This document shows, piece after piece, positions 35,700-47,573 of a stretch of 64,000 bases of DNA. Each line of letters begins with the position of its first letter. The first letter of the stretch is position 1. The notes below the pieces were generated by a model. The model was not told the DNA's origin and searched no databases. It worked only from the letters and a program-made list of their open reading frames with translations. The position numbers and the translations under genes are program-made. The stretch is from Ascaphus truei (lineage: Eukaryota > Chordata > Amphibia > Anura > Ascaphidae), in the NCBI GenBank assembly GCA_036426205.1, contig CM071568.1, forward strand, positions 39,148,614 through 39,212,613, given 5' to 3'.

Positions 35700-37752
35700 G
35701 GATCATGCTGCCAAAGACAGAGGTCATTACACTCTGCTCATATTACTCGACCTCTCTGCAGCATTCAACACCGTGGACCACCCTCTTCTCCTTCACATTC
35801 TCCATACTCTTGGTATTCGGAATAAAGCTCTATCCTGGATCTCCTCTTACCTCTCCCATCGTACTTTCAGTGTCTCTTTTGCTAACACCTCCTCCTCCTC
35901 TATTGATCTCTCTGTGGGGGTACCCCAGGACTCTGTCCTGGGACACTTTCTCTTTTCTCTTTACACACTCTCTCTAGGTGACCTAATCACATCTTTTGGG
36001 TTTAATTATCACCTCTATGCTGACGACACACAAATATACTTTTCAACACCCGACCTTACACCTGCTATACAGACCAAAGTTTCTGAATGCCTCTCTGGAA
36101 TATCATCCTGGATGGCCATCCGCCGACTGAAACTTAACATGGCAAAAACAGAGCTCCTTATACTTCCTCCCAAACCTGGCCCTACTACCTCCTTCCACAT
36201 TACAATTGGAAATACGATCATTCACCCAGTAGCCCAAGCACGCTGCATAGGGGGTTACACTTGATTCCTCTCTCTCATTCTCCTCTCATATTCAAAACGT
36301 TTCTAAAACTTGTCGCTTTTTCCTCCGCAATATCACAAAGATACGACCTTTCCTCTGTTACTCGACTGCTAAAACTCTGACTCAGGCCCTCATTCTCTCA
36401 TGTCTCGATTACTGCAACCTCCTGCTGTCCGGCCTTCCTGCCTCTCACCTGTCTCCCCTACAATCTATCCTAAACGCTGCTGCCAGAATCACTCTACTCT
36501 TTCCTAGATCCTAGATCTGTCTCGCGTCTCCCCTCCTGAAATCCCTCTCCTGGCTTCCGATCAAATCCCGTATCTTACACTCAATTCTCCTCCTCACTTT
36601 TAAAGCTTTACATTCTTTTGCCCCTCCTTTCATCTCAGCCCTAATTTCTCACTATGCACCATCCTGACTCTTGCATTCTTCAAAACCAAAGACAGAACAT
36701 AAAACACAGACAAAGCTCAGTTTTAGACACATCCAGTGAAACTCATACACGGTACAGTGCCTAAATATATATGTATAAATATCTATTAATAAAATGTCTT
36801 TTAGTTTGACATTTTTGGCCAAAATTGTTGTAAGCCCCTGAGCCAACGTCACGGCAGACACAATTCAGGGGTCCCTAACGCTAATATAAATTCTTAATAA
36901 CCTGTGTAATAACAGGAAGAATGATTTATAGTAAATCATTCTTCCTGTTATTACACAGGTTATTAAGAATTTATATTAGCGTTAGGGACCCCTGAATTGT
37001 GGTCTGCCGTGACGTTGGCTCAGGGGCTTACAACAATTTTTTCCAAAAATGTCAAACTAAAAGACCATTTTACTTAATAGATATTTATACATATATATTT
37101 AGGAACTGTACCGTGTATGAGTTTCACTGGATGTGCTAAAACTGAGCTTTGTCTGTGTTTTATGTTCTGTCTTTGGTTTTAAATATATATTGCCATGCTC
37201 AATAGCACTCCTCTGTGACACTCATATGCTTATATATATGTTGTGGTTATTTTGGGGGTTCAATAGGAGCTTGTTAGGTGTCCAGTATATCTTGCATTCT
37301 TCTCAATGATGTCTTCTTTCTACCCCCTTTGTATCTAAAGCTCTCTCCCGCCTTAAACCTTTCTCACTTTCTCGCCCGCACTTCTGGAATGCCCTTCCCC
37401 TAGCATCCTCTCTATCCACCTTTAAGACCCACCTTAAGACACATCTGCTTAAAGATGCATATGAATAGCACTGGATAATCCTGGACACATGATACATAAA
37501 GCTTGGCCCCCTGCAGACGCACTTACCAGAATTGTCTCCTACTGTCTCTGTACGTTCTCCCTATCTACCAATTAAATTGTAAGCTCCTCGGAGCAGGGAC
37601 TCCTCTTCCTTAATGTTACTTTTATGTCTGAAGCACTTATTCCCATGACCTGATTTATATTATTTGTTATTTATATGATATGTATTACTACTGTGAAGCG
37701 CTATGTACATTTATGGCGCTATATAAATAAAGACATACAATACAATACAATA
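35700..37752 (+). mobile_element. L2-like LINE, 5'-truncated and decayed, split by a foldback element
   Basis: Begins within the reverse transcriptase domain and follows the copy at 44,640-47,573 nearly base for base from GCTGCCAAAGACAGAGG. The frame keeps [22 protein letters not shown] (GVPQGSVLG in the sister) and [10 protein letters not shown] frameshift near 36,248 (GGGGGTT) and others beyond it end coding. The 3' end resumes after the insertion at 37,302 and finishes GGCGCTATATAAATAAAG plus ACAAT repeats. Confidence 0.88.
36682..37289 (+). mobile_element. Foldback element: 245-bp palindrome arms plus 109-bp tail, perfect 13-bp flanking repeats
   Basis: The arms (36,682-36,926 and 36,932-37,180) are near-perfect inverse copies (about one difference per 40-50 bases) around a centre of GATTTATAGTAAATC. 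A 109-base unpaired tail follows. TCTTGCATTCTTC occurs on both sides (36,669-36,681 and 37,290-37,302). The sister L2 copy has this sequence once (around 47,090), proving that the repeat is a target duplication. No coding frame and no hammerhead-like motif were seen in this copy. Confidence 0.85.
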
Positions 37753-38518
37753 TATATGTATATCACATGGGACTCTAAATAAGAATAGTCTCTCTGCCTC
37801 CCTCTCCCCCAAACCTATATTTCATGTTGTGGGTGACTTAAATGTGCGACTAGTAGTCGCCAGCAGAATTCCATACAATCTTTGGAATCTTTCAACATCT
37901 TTGTGCATGAATATTCGTCCTCGCGCTCTCAAAATCCATATTTCATGCTCTGGGAGAATGAATGTGCAAATTGTGGCATTGAATTAATGTCATTTTTTAA
38001 AATAAATCCACACATATTTGCACTGGCGAGTAAACGCCATTTTTGCCGTGGATTTGAATGTTGCCGAATTATTCGCCCGTCTCTAGTGGTGAGAGAAGGA
38101 GGAAGGTAAGATGCCAACTTGGAGATACAGCTCAAAGGGATAGGAGGCACATTCTGGGAATTGTTAAGACAGCAAGAGGTAGATTTGTACTGCTCTGTAA
38201 TTACTGGGAGTGGTGCTCTTTAGTATCTTTATTAGTGTCATTAGAGATGGAACATTCCTTTTTAAAGATTGCACTAATTTGTGCCACATCTGCAGGCAGT
38301 GGTGGTGGGGTAGGGGGAGTTTGTAACGAATTAATGATTTAGTTTGACTAGAGGAATGATCAAGAGTGTGGCAACTACAATTTAATGCCCAAATGTATTA
38401 CATTTTGCACTTGGGTCACAAAAATCAGAAGGCAGAATACAGGATTAATGGCACTATGTCAACTACTTTATTTAATAGGAATATGTTGGCACTTTACAAA
38501 TAATAATAATAATAACTA
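37753..38518 (+). other. rspo2 intron, no recognised feature
   Basis: Unannotated; a short (AAT)n run lies at 38,500. Confidence 0.5.
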
Positions 38519-38533
38519 CTATAGAGGAAATCA

Positions 38534-39164
38534 GAGAAGGAGAAAAACTGGAAGAGCACTACTGTAGGTATCAAAAAAGTAGAAAGGAGGGTGCGTATCC
38601 CATAAAAAGATTATTTATTGATCGTGGAAAAACAGGGCAATGGAGAGCCCTACCAACGTTTGACGCTTGAGAAAGCGCTCTGTGAAGCGTGAAACGTTGG
38701 TAGGGCTTTCCATTGTCCTGTTTTTCCATGACCAATAAATAATCTTTTTATGGGATGCGCACCCTCCTTTCTACTTTTCTGATACCTACAGTAGTGCTCT
38801 TCCAGGTTTTCTCCTTCTCTACTAGCCTACCCTTCGGACGGAAGCACACCTGGGGACCCCTCACCTTTGGATCGCATGGACTGTGCAGCACTCAGAGTGA
38901 GTCAATCGCTTGCTACATGTTTTCCTGTTCAGGACTTTATTTAGACAATTGATACGTTATAGGGTGTTATTATGCTCAATATTCCTGGTGTTATTGTTAA
39001 CAACAGCATCACTTATTAGTGAGCTTACCATCCGGGACTGAAACCCAGTACCTGTCTTCTATCAAGTTTATGTTTTAGGGGTCCCCCCTACATGTATCTG
39101 GTTATTCATTAATTAATTTGTCCTACTGTTGGTGTCTTTAGCATTACGCAGTCACATGGTCTGT
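38534..39164 (+). mobile_element. Foldback element: 125-bp palindrome arms plus 344-bp tail, perfect 15-bp flanking repeats
   Basis: The arms (38,534-38,662 and about 38,692-38,820) are inverse copies carrying GAAGAGCACTACTGTAGGTA, GGAGGGTGCG and CCCATAAAAAGATTATTTAT. The hinge reads CTTGAGAAAGCGC...GCGTGAAACGTTGGTA, a hammerhead-like motif. The tail, 38,821-39,164, is unpaired. CTATAGAGGAAATCA flanks the unit exactly (38,519-38,533 and 39,165-39,179). Build and length parallel the element at 36,682. Confidence 0.82.
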
Positions 39165-39179
39165 CTATAGAGGAAATCA

Positions 39180-39707
39180 ACTGGGGAGTCATTTTTCCAG
39201 CTGATTTAGAGGAGAATTTCATGCAATGTGTTTTTTTCTTTAATCAGTTCTGTAGTATTAGATAATACTTATGACATTTTTTTTATTCAACTCAATGCCA
39301 TTTTTAATCATTGTGAATATTCTGAGAATCCTTTGATTTCTATAGCGGGTTTAGCACACCACCCCTTCAGTGCAAAATCCTTGTAACACTTTCCTGTTTG
39401 GAATAATTTGTGGCCAATATTCCCAGCAGTTTGAGCTGCAAACTGCAACAATAGACAACGTTACCTTAGTAATGTAAGGATACATTGTAGCTGCTGAGTT
39501 ACACTGACTGAAGGATTGAAAATGAAAGGCACCCATTTAGTTAACCCGGGAAGCAGGATCTTTGCTGATTCATCACAGGTGAACAAATCGATCGGTAGCT
39601 TAGGTAATTAGTTTTCAATAAAGGTAATCAAATGATGCATAAATTAAAACAACCTCCCAAAAATGTAAATGCCACTTGGATGGCCTCTTTAAATCTAGGC
39701 AAGCATT
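39180..39707 (+). other. rspo2 intron, no recognised feature
   Basis: Unannotated intronic sequence. Confidence 0.5.
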
Positions 39708-39712
39708 GCAAC

Positions 39713-40538
39713 TGTAACGGAGTGGTCACCACAAACAAGGCGTGACCGCGGGGCCGAGGTAGGGATTGATATATAACGCCACCCACAGCCGTGTGGGCGC
39801 GCCTGGAGTGTAGATTGGTCGAGGTAGCCAGGTCGGGTTTGGAGAGGTAATGATAGTCGAGATACTTGCCGAGGTCTAGGTTGGAGAGGTAAGGATCATT
39901 GCAGGTACTATTAGCCGTGGTCAGGATTGGAGAGATGAGGATAGGCGTGGAACATTGCCGAGGTCGGGGTTGGAGAGGTACGGATCGTCGTTGACAGCCG
40001 GGGCCAGGAGTATAGAAGAGCGGATTCCAAGAGATAGCCGGGGTAAGGAACAGAGTAGCTAGGAACCAAGATTTCAAGACAAGACTGTGGAGGCAAGGGT
40101 AGCAGAGAACACTTCGAAACAACAAAGGTTTATGCTCAGCCAATTAGCCATTGGACCGGCTGAGCATACATAGGAGAGAGGAACCAGTGAATGGACAGAC
40201 AGAATGGAGGCGCGTCCTCAGTGCAGGCTGTGATTGGCTATAGTGGTGCAGGAGATAGGTGTGGAAAGGATTGCTGATGACGATAGATGACGTGGTACAT
40301 GTACGCATTGAGCGCGCGTCACGTGCGCGTGCCGATGCTGTCACCGCGCGGGCGCACCATGGAGGCGGGACCAGGATAGTCTGCATTTACCTCCGTGCAT
40401 GATGTGCGCGTAGTACGGCGGCTGGTGATGGATGGCCCAGATGATGTGTTGCAGGAGGCGGAGGTAGCGGAGCACCCGGCCGCGGGCCAGGATAAGCAGG
40501 GAGCGCGCCGAGGGCGGCGTGACTCGCGGATCCTTACA
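39713..40538. mobile_element. Solo LTR, 826 bp, with internal 47-bp tandem repeat
   Basis: Starts TGTAACGGAGTGG and ends CGGATCCTTACA. The flanks GCAAC (39,708-39,712) and GTAAC (40,539-40,543) differ at one base. Within it, four degenerate units of about 47 bp built on GCCGAGGTC and GTTGGAGAGGTA lie at 39,820-40,010. The right half is GC-rich. No coding region. The family is distinct from the other solo LTRs. Confidence 0.65.
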
Positions 40539-40592
40539 GTAACAAAGCAATTGGGAATGCTGGCATGATATTCATTTGTATAGGGAGAAGTA

Positions 40593-41380
40593 TTAGCAGC
40601 AAAAAGAGATATGTAGGGATGCCACTTTATTGATCATTGAAGAGATCTCACCTAGAGTACTGTGTTCAGTTCCGGAGACCATAAAGTTGAGAGTGTGCAA
40701 AGAAGGGCTACTAAAATATTGCCTGGTCTACATCATAAAACTTATCAGGAAAACTAATGGACCTCTATGTGTACAGTTTATAGGAGAGAAGGGGGATATG
40801 ATATAAACTTTTAAATACATAAAGGGTTTCAAACCTGTACAGGAGGGAAGCATATTTCAAAGACAGGTCATACTTTGAAACTGGAGGGTTTGGCAAGCTC
40901 TGGGGAAATTTGAGAAAGTACTTGTACTTGGAAATGGTTGGCGGGTTCATGCAACATCCCCCCAACAGAGGTGATCGAGGTAAGAGCATTGAAAAATGCT
41001 TGAGATAGACCGCTTCTCCAGTGCCCAGTACTACAGTCTTGACCTGGGCCTGGGTTATTGAATATGGGGAGCGGGAAGGACCCTACAAGTTGCGGCAGAG
41101 GTGGGCTGGGATGTGTACCTGTCACCATGCAGGTAGAGACTATGATGGTTGATAGAACTTGGGCCCCCCTTCTGCTGCTGTGCCCAGGACAGTGGTTCCG
41201 GAGTCCCCCCGCCCCCACCCTGTTTGCGTCTCTGGGGATATGCATAAAGTGATCCTAAATATAAAAGAAAGACAAGGATTAAATGGGGTCTGAGGTTTTA
41301 CAGTAGATGGGGAAATGGGCAGACTAGGTGGGCCAAGTGGTTCTTATCTGCCGTCAAATTCTTTGTTTCTATGTAAAAAT
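40593..41380 (+). mobile_element. CR1-type LINE, 3' fragment
   Basis: Translation in pieces recalls the C-terminus of CR1 ORF2 (LEYCVQF near 40,653, then GDMI, TFKYIKGF, KTGHTLKLEGL), followed by a CR1 3' UTR with 'ggcagactaggtgggccaag' and a terminal TTTCTATGTAA. Stops and frameshifts break it. It belongs to a different CR1 subfamily from the copy at 42,700. Confidence 0.75.
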
Positions 41381-42699
41381 ATCTGTAAAGTGAGTCAAGC
41401 AAAGGGTCTTTGTAATGGCTTCGCCAATCTTACTGAAACATCTGAATGCCGGTTGTTTCCCATAAGAAGCAGTCTGAAGACATTTACAGGCCCTATGGCT
41501 TCTTTATCAGTTGCCAAAATGCCTTCTTATCAGAAGTTGTACAGACTACATTTTAATAGACTGATGGATAATGAAAAAGTTTAAGCTCGCCACAAAAAAA
41601 TAAATACAACAAAATGTGCACTTAAATATATTTGCATTTATAATTTCAACTATTCATTACTCAGGCACAAGAAGCGGCCACAACATATGAACACGCATTG
41701 TCTTTCAGACCCTAATGAACATTTACACCACTCTTCATTTTACCACTCTTTTAAAACCTTCTGTTAAGTGTACGATTTGCAATACAACTCTTTAAAACTA
41801 TAGTCATTAATCATATTCTTAAAAGATCATTTTTAATGCATTTATCTGAAAACTTTTTTTTTTCTAAAGCAAAGTAATGTGAAGTTGGTAGCATAGTGCA
41901 GCCAAAACAGATTACAGATAACAATAATTAATGAATTAACCTATGTCTCTGCATTTCATTGGGGATCATATCTTTAATCTTGACCATTTAAAAGCTTTTG
42001 TTATTATTTTTTCCTTAAGTTAAGTCCATTAGCACAGGCTTATAGAGATAGTGGAGTAGGAAGGGAGGGTATGCAGCACACATTCAGTATCATGTTTCAG
42101 GGATATGCATTTGGTACTAGGTGACATTGGGTAAAAAAAGAAATTAGCACTGAAAATAAGGAAATCTCCCTATAAAGAGAAGTAGAGAACCTGGTGCTCA
42201 GTATTCTGCTATTACGCATAATGAAAACTGCATACAATGTGAGGCTTTCATTAACAGTTATTAGTTATTATTTTTGTAAGCGATGTACAAAATAGAAATG
42301 ATAGACATATCAGCGTTTCAATCCCTTTCATTCTAAGTTGTTTTAAGAATAATTGTTGTACCAATACAGCATTGCTAGAACTAAAAGTAAAATAAATAAA
42401 TATTTTTAATTTTATTTCTGGTTTTATTACAGGCACATTTAAAATTGATACCCCCCATGATTGTTTGGTCTATGATCCTAAACTTAATGTGTGTCAGTCC
42501 TAACTTCCTCTCTTTCAAGGGTGCAAACGCATTATAGGTCATCCATGGTGCCATTATGTGCCTTTATAGCAGACATCCTTATTGATATTATAACTGTACA
42601 TGTTCATACCATGAGTTCTATAGGCCAGGATACGCCATGGTCACTCCCTGGTAATGGATTTCGTAATTTTTTGTCACTGTTATCCACATAATAACTGAT
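41381..42699 (+). other. rspo2 intron, AT-rich, no recognised feature
   Basis: No supported element in 1.3 kb. Confidence 0.5.
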
Positions 42700-44215
42700 T
42701 GACTACCTAGTTACAGTACATAGTAGATGAGGTTGGAAATAGAAATATGTCCATCAAGTTCAACCTATGCTAAATTTCAATGACAGATACTTATGCTATA
42801 TTTGTATTAACACTATTTTTATCCAGCGGAAGGCAAACAAAAAACATCATCCAATGCTGTCTCATAAGGGGAAAAAATTAATTCCTTCTTGATACCAAAT
42901 CATGGCAATCAGATTTCTCCCTGGATCAACATCTTTCCCATGTTTATTTATTTTGGATATCCCTGTATACCTTTCCTTTTTTTAAAAGATGTCCAAGTTG
43001 TTTTTAAAGATATCTATTGTATCTGCCATCACAGTCTCCATGGACAATGCATTCCACATTTTTAACTGCCTTTACTGTAAAGAACCCTTTCCTTTGTTGA
43101 TGGCGAAATCTCCTTTCCTCCAACCTTACGGGATGTTTGTACTGCCCTTGGGATGAATAGTGATTCAGAAAGCTCCTTGCATTGACCCTGAATATATTTA
43201 TATATAGTTATCATATCCCCTCTTAGATGCCTCTTTTCTAATGTAAACAGATCTAAATAAGCTAGCTTTTTCTAGTTCCATAATGTCTTTTTTTATGGAG
43301 TTGTGCCCAAAATTGTACTCCATATTCAAAGTGAGGTCTTACTAATGCTTTATACAGTGCCATAATGATGCTTACTTCCCTTCCATCCATTCCCAGTTTA
43401 ATGTAAAATGAGATCTTCATTGCCTTTGCAGCTACTGCATGACATTGGACACTACTGCTAAATCTGCTACAAGCACTCCTAAATCCTTCTCCATCAAGGA
43501 TTGACCTAATCTTGCCCCATTTCATTTGTAAATCACCGTTTATTCTTGTTTTTTAAATGCATAAACTTACATTTTTCTGTATTAAACCTCATCTGCCATT
43601 TACCTGCCCAAGTTTTCAGTCTATTCAAGTGCTTCTGGAAAGAAATTACATCCAGCTCTGATATTACTACCTTACACAATTTAGTGTCATCGGCAAAGAT
43701 GGAGACTTTGCTCTCTATGCCAACCTCGAGGTTATTAATAAACAAGTGAAAAAGCAGGGGTCCCGGTACCGATCCCTGAGGTACTCCACTTAAAACTTTA
43801 GCCCAGCGTGAAAAAGTTCCATTTATGACAACTCTCTGTTGTCTGTCCTTCAACCAGTTTTCAATCCAGGTACAAATATTTTTACTGAGTCAAATATCCT
43901 TTATTTTGTACACTAACCTTTTGTGTGGCACTGTATCAAAAGCCTTTGCAAAATCTAAGTAGACCACTTCAACTGCATTACCCTGGTCTATATTTCTATT
44001 TACCTCCTCAAAGAAACAAATAAGGTTAGTTTGGCATGATCTATCCTTCATAAATCCATGCTGATATTACTAATAACTTTGTTGTCCATTAAGTATTCCT
44101 CCAGAATATTATCCCATACTAAACTTTCAAATAGCTTCCCCAGTATGGATGCCAGGCTTGCAAGTCTGTAATTCCCCGGTTGTGATTTAGCTCCCTTTTA
44201 AATTACATTATGATC
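42700..44215 (-). mobile_element. CR1 LINE, 3' half (RT and 3' end), decayed
   Basis: On the minus strand, frames from 44,215 down to 43,262 encode CR1 reverse transcriptase: YRLASLASILGKLFESLVWD-like words, then WAKVLSGVPQGSVPGPLLF, then VSIFADDTKLCKVV and RLKTWAGKWQMRFNTEKCKF (43,853-43,533), then YKALVRPHFEYGVQFW (43,525-43,262). The catalytic FADD is intact. The 3' UTR ends in 'caacctcatctactatgta' near 42,720. The 5' half, including the endonuclease, is missing. Confidence 0.9.
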
Positions 44216-44639
44216 TTTAAATCACCCCGCCACACAATTTGTATTAAATATGAAACAAATAGAGTTCTTTAATTATTCTCATACCAGATTAAAATCCCGA
44301 ATGCGATTTTGTTTTCAATGATGTGAAAATCAAAAGTATGCACCTTGTATCCAATAACATTTTTACAATTCCCCACTTATGCCACGTCTATAGTTTCTAT
44401 TTCTGCAAGATTATTTTGACACGTGTATAATTCACTGAAGAAAACATGCGAGCGTATCCATGAATTCCCTGTAAGATGTGAAGATGAAGTACCTGTTAGT
44501 GGCAGGTACTGCCAAGAAGCCCAGGGCAACGCAGAGAGCTAGCTCATTGCAGGGAGGGTTGTCTGGCAGGGTTTTATTTTGAAATAAAAAATACTGTTCT
44601 AACATAAGTAGATATTGGATTCTTTTTCCTTCTTGTTTC
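44216..44639 (+). other. rspo2 intron between two LINEs
   Basis: Nothing recognised. A tttcag at its end looks like a splice acceptor but leads into the LINE. Confidence 0.45.
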
Positions 44640-47573
44640 AGTGTGGCACCTGTTTCTGCGCTCCTTTATTTTACTTTCAGTCACAATGTTAAGTCATACC
44701 TTCATATTTGTATGTTGATAAAGTTAGATGTCACTTTAGTGATTTTCTATAGACAGATGTGTCACCTCTCCCTGTTCATGTGGCGGTCATCTATCGCCCA
44801 CCTACCTCTACTCATCCCCCTTCTGCCTTTCTCTCTCACTTTGAATCCTGGCTCTCTTTCTTTCTCTCCTCAGACTCCCCTGTTCTTCTCCTTGGGGACT
44901 TCAATTGCCACATTGATGACCCCTCTCTCTCTTGGGCTTCCCGCTTTCTTTCTCTTACCTCTTCTTTTGGCCTTCAACAGTGGACTGCAGCCAGCACCCA
45001 CAAGGATGGCCACTACTTAGACCTGGTTTTCACTAAAAACTTCTCTCTCTCTGATTTCTCCATTTCCCCTTTTCCTCTCTCTGACCATCATCTCATCTCA
45101 TTCTCTTTATCTCGCTTCTCCCCTTCTCCACCTCCATCTACCCCCCGGTTCTGCAGAAACCTGCGCTCTATTCACTTACCTGACTTTGAGTCCACTTTAC
45201 ACTCCTCCCTCTCCTCTCTCAGCTCTGCTACAGACCCTGACAACCTGGTCAGAAAGTACAACTCTGTCTTGTCCTCGTCTCTTGATCTACATGCCCCGCT
45301 TTCTCTCTGCCGCCCTCGCCCTTCTAACCCTAGACCCTGGCTAAATTCCCACACGCGCATGCTGCGTTCCTCCACTCGTTCCTCTGAACGCCTATGGAGG
45401 AAGTCTCACACTCTCGCAGACTTCCTTCACTACAAATTTATGCTATCCTGTTTCAACTCTGCCCTCTCGCAAGCTAAACAAGCCTACTTTTCTGCACTAA
45501 TCAACATGCACAAGTCTAACCCACGCCGACTGTTCTCTGTCTTTGATACTCTACTCAAACCACCCTCAGCTGCCTCTCCTTCCTCCATCTCCGCTCAGGA
45601 CTTTGCTGACTATTTTAAGGAAAAGGTGGAATCCATACGGCAGAACATCCCCTCTGTTTCTTCCCCCCATCCTACACCTCTTCCTAACTCTACTCCTGCC
45701 TTCCTTGAGTCTTTTTCCACTGTCTCAGAGGAGGATGTGTCGCTGTTGATCTCCTCTTCTCCCTCTACCACTTGCCCTCTTGACCCCATTCCCTCCCATA
45801 TCCTAAAACCTCTAGCTCCTACTATAATCCCTACGCTTACACACATTTTTAACTCCTCCCTCTGCTCTGGAACCTTTCCATCCTCCTTCAAACATGCAAC
45901 AGTCATACCATTACTCAAAAACAGCAAGCTTGACCCTACCTGTCTTTCTAACTATCGACCTGTCTCCCTCCTGCCTTTTGCCTCTAAACTACTTGAACGT
46001 CTTGTATTCTCTCGCTTGCTCCATTTTCTCAACACCTATTCTCTCCTAGACCCTCTACAATCTGGCTTCCGCACTGCTCACTCCACGGAAACAGCCCTCA
46101 CTAAAATAACTGACGACCTCCATGCTGCCAAAGACAGAGGTCATTACACTCTGCTCATATTACTCGACCTCTCTGCAGCATTTGACACCGTGGACCACCC
46201 TCTTCTCCTCCACATTCTCCATACTCTAGGTATTCGGAACAAAGCTCTATCCTGGATCTCATCCTACCTCTCCCATCGTACTTTTAGTGTCTCTTCTGCT
46301 AACACCTCCTCCTCCTCTATTGATCTCTCTGTGGGGGTACCCCAGGGCTCTGTCCTGGGACCTCTTCTCTTTTCTCTGTACACACTCTCTCTAGGTGACC
46401 TAATAACATCTTTTGGGTTTAATTATCACCTCTATGCCGACGACACACAAATATACTTTTCAACACCTGACCTTACACCTGCTGTACAAACCAAAGTTTC
46501 TGAATGTCTCTCTGCTATATCATCCTGGATGGCCCTCCGACGCCTTAAACTCAACATGGCTAAAACAGAGCTCCTCATACTTCCTCCCAAACCTGGCCCT
46601 ACTACCTCCTTCCACATTACTGTTGGAACTACAATCATTCACCCAGTAGCCCAAGCACGCTGCCTAGGGGTCACACTCGACTCCTCTCTCACATTCGCCC
46701 CTCACATTCAAAACATTTCTAAAACTTGTCGCTTTTTCCTCCGCAATATAACTAAGATACGCCCTTTCCTCTGTTGTTCGACTGCTAAAACTCTGACTCA
46801 GGCCCTCATTCTCTCCCGTCTTGATTACTGTAACCTCCTGCTGTCTGGCCTTCCTGCCTCTCACCTGTCTCCCCTACAATCTATCCTAAATGCTGCTGCC
46901 AGAATCACTCTACTCTTTCCTAGATCTGTCTCAGCATCTCCCCTCATGCATCATTCGCCTCTCCTGCTTCCATCAAATCCCGCATCTCACACTCCATTCT
47001 TCTCCCACTTTTAAAGCTTTACACTCTTCTGCTCCTCCTTACTCTCAGCTCAGCCCTAATTCTCGCTAGCACCATCCCGACTCTTGCGTTCTGCTCAAGG
47101 ATGTCTACTTCTACCCCCTTTGCATCTAAAGCCCTCTCCTCTCCCCCTTAAACCTTTTTCACTGACTTGCCCACACCTCTGGAATGCCCTTCCCCTCAGT
47201 ACCCCGACTAGCACCCTCTCTATCCACCTTTAGACCACCTTAAATACATCCTTGCTTAAAGAAGCATATGAATAGCACTGTGGATATTCTGAACACAGGA
47301 TACATAAAGCTTGGCCCCCTGCAGACGCACTTACCAGAACTCCCTCCTACTGTCTCTGTACGTTCTCCCTACCTACCAATTAGAATGTAAGCTCCTCAGG
47401 GCAGGGACTCCTCTTCCGAAATGTTACTTTTATGTCTAAAGCACTTATTCCCATGATCTGTTATTTATATTATCTGTTATTTATTTGATTACCACATGTA
47501 TTACTACTGTGAAGCGCTATGTACACTAATGGCGCTATATAAATAAAGACATACAATACAATACAATACTAGA
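44640..47573 (+). mobile_element. L2-like LINE, nearly full ORF2 and intact 3' end
   Basis: Covers the endonuclease, reverse transcriptase and 3' UTR. The 3' end reads GAAGCGCTATGTACA, GGCGCTATATAAATAAAG and then (ACAAT)n, a tail shared with the copy at 35,700. The 5' start is uncertain: in the first 120 bp coding appears in another frame, so a frameshift near 44,750 or truncation is likely. This is the youngest-looking LINE in the window. Confidence 0.88.
44759..47014 (+). CDS. L2-like LINE ORF2 protein (endonuclease and reverse transcriptase)
   Basis: A 751-codon open frame. The N-terminal part is an APE-type endonuclease: [14 protein letters not shown] (residues 8-21), [12 protein letters not shown] (about 43-54) and LSDHHLISF (about 105-113), although its first segment is cut off or out of frame. 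The central part is a reverse transcriptase: [11 protein letters not shown] (about 396), [27 protein letters not shown] (about 470), [13 protein letters not shown] (about 525) and [11 protein letters not shown] (about 556), with the catalytic YADD kept. The C-terminal frame is lost near 46,940, where homologous coding continues in another frame, so the protein is probably not functional. It would nick target DNA and prime reverse transcription there. An autonomous retrotransposon gene, not a host gene. Confidence 0.9.
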   Translation: MSPLPVHVAVIYRPPTSTHPPSAFLSHFESWLSFFLSSDSPVLLLGDFNCHIDDPSLSWASRFLSLTSSFGLQQWTAASTHKDGHYLDLVFTKNFSLSDFSISPFPLSDHHLISFSLSRFSPSPPPSTPRFCRNLRSIHLPDFESTLHSSLSSLSSATDPDNLVRKYNSVLSSSLDLHAPLSLCRPRPSNPRPWLNSHTRMLRSSTRSSERLWRKSHTLADFLHYKFMLSCFNSALSQAKQAYFSALINMHKSNPRRLFSVFDTLLKPPSAASPSSISAQDFADYFKEKVESIRQNIPSVSSPHPTPLPNSTPAFLESFSTVSEEDVSLLISSSPSTTCPLDPIPSHILKPLAPTIIPTLTHIFNSSLCSGTFPSSFKHATVIPLLKNSKLDPTCLSNYRPVSLLPFASKLLERLVFSRLLHFLNTYSLLDPLQSGFRTAHSTETALTKITDDLHAAKDRGHYTLLILLDLSAAFDTVDHPLLLHILHTLGIRNKALSWISSYLSHRTFSVSSANTSSSSIDLSVGVPQGSVLGPLLFSLYTLSLGDLITSFGFNYHLYADDTQIYFSTPDLTPAVQTKVSECLSAISSWMALRRLKLNMAKTELLILPPKPGPTTSFHITVGTTIIHPVAQARCLGVTLDSSLTFAPHIQNISKTCRFFLRNITKIRPFLCCSTAKTLTQALILSRLDYCNLLLSGLPASHLSPLQSILNAAARITLLFPRSVSASPLMHHSPLLLPSNPASHTPFFSHF

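Noticed and set aside
35700..37752. L2 copy as an independent gene with a 163-codon frame
   Set aside because: It is a decayed fragment of the LINE fully represented at 44,640-47,573.
24320..40538. Complete endogenous retroviruses
   Set aside because: The LTRs found are solo: each has its own target duplication and no gag, pol or env between paired LTRs.
44630..44760. Possible extra rspo2 exon after a tttcag acceptor
   Set aside because: The sequence downstream is LINE-derived and does not encode the Lys/Arg-rich R-spondin C-terminus.
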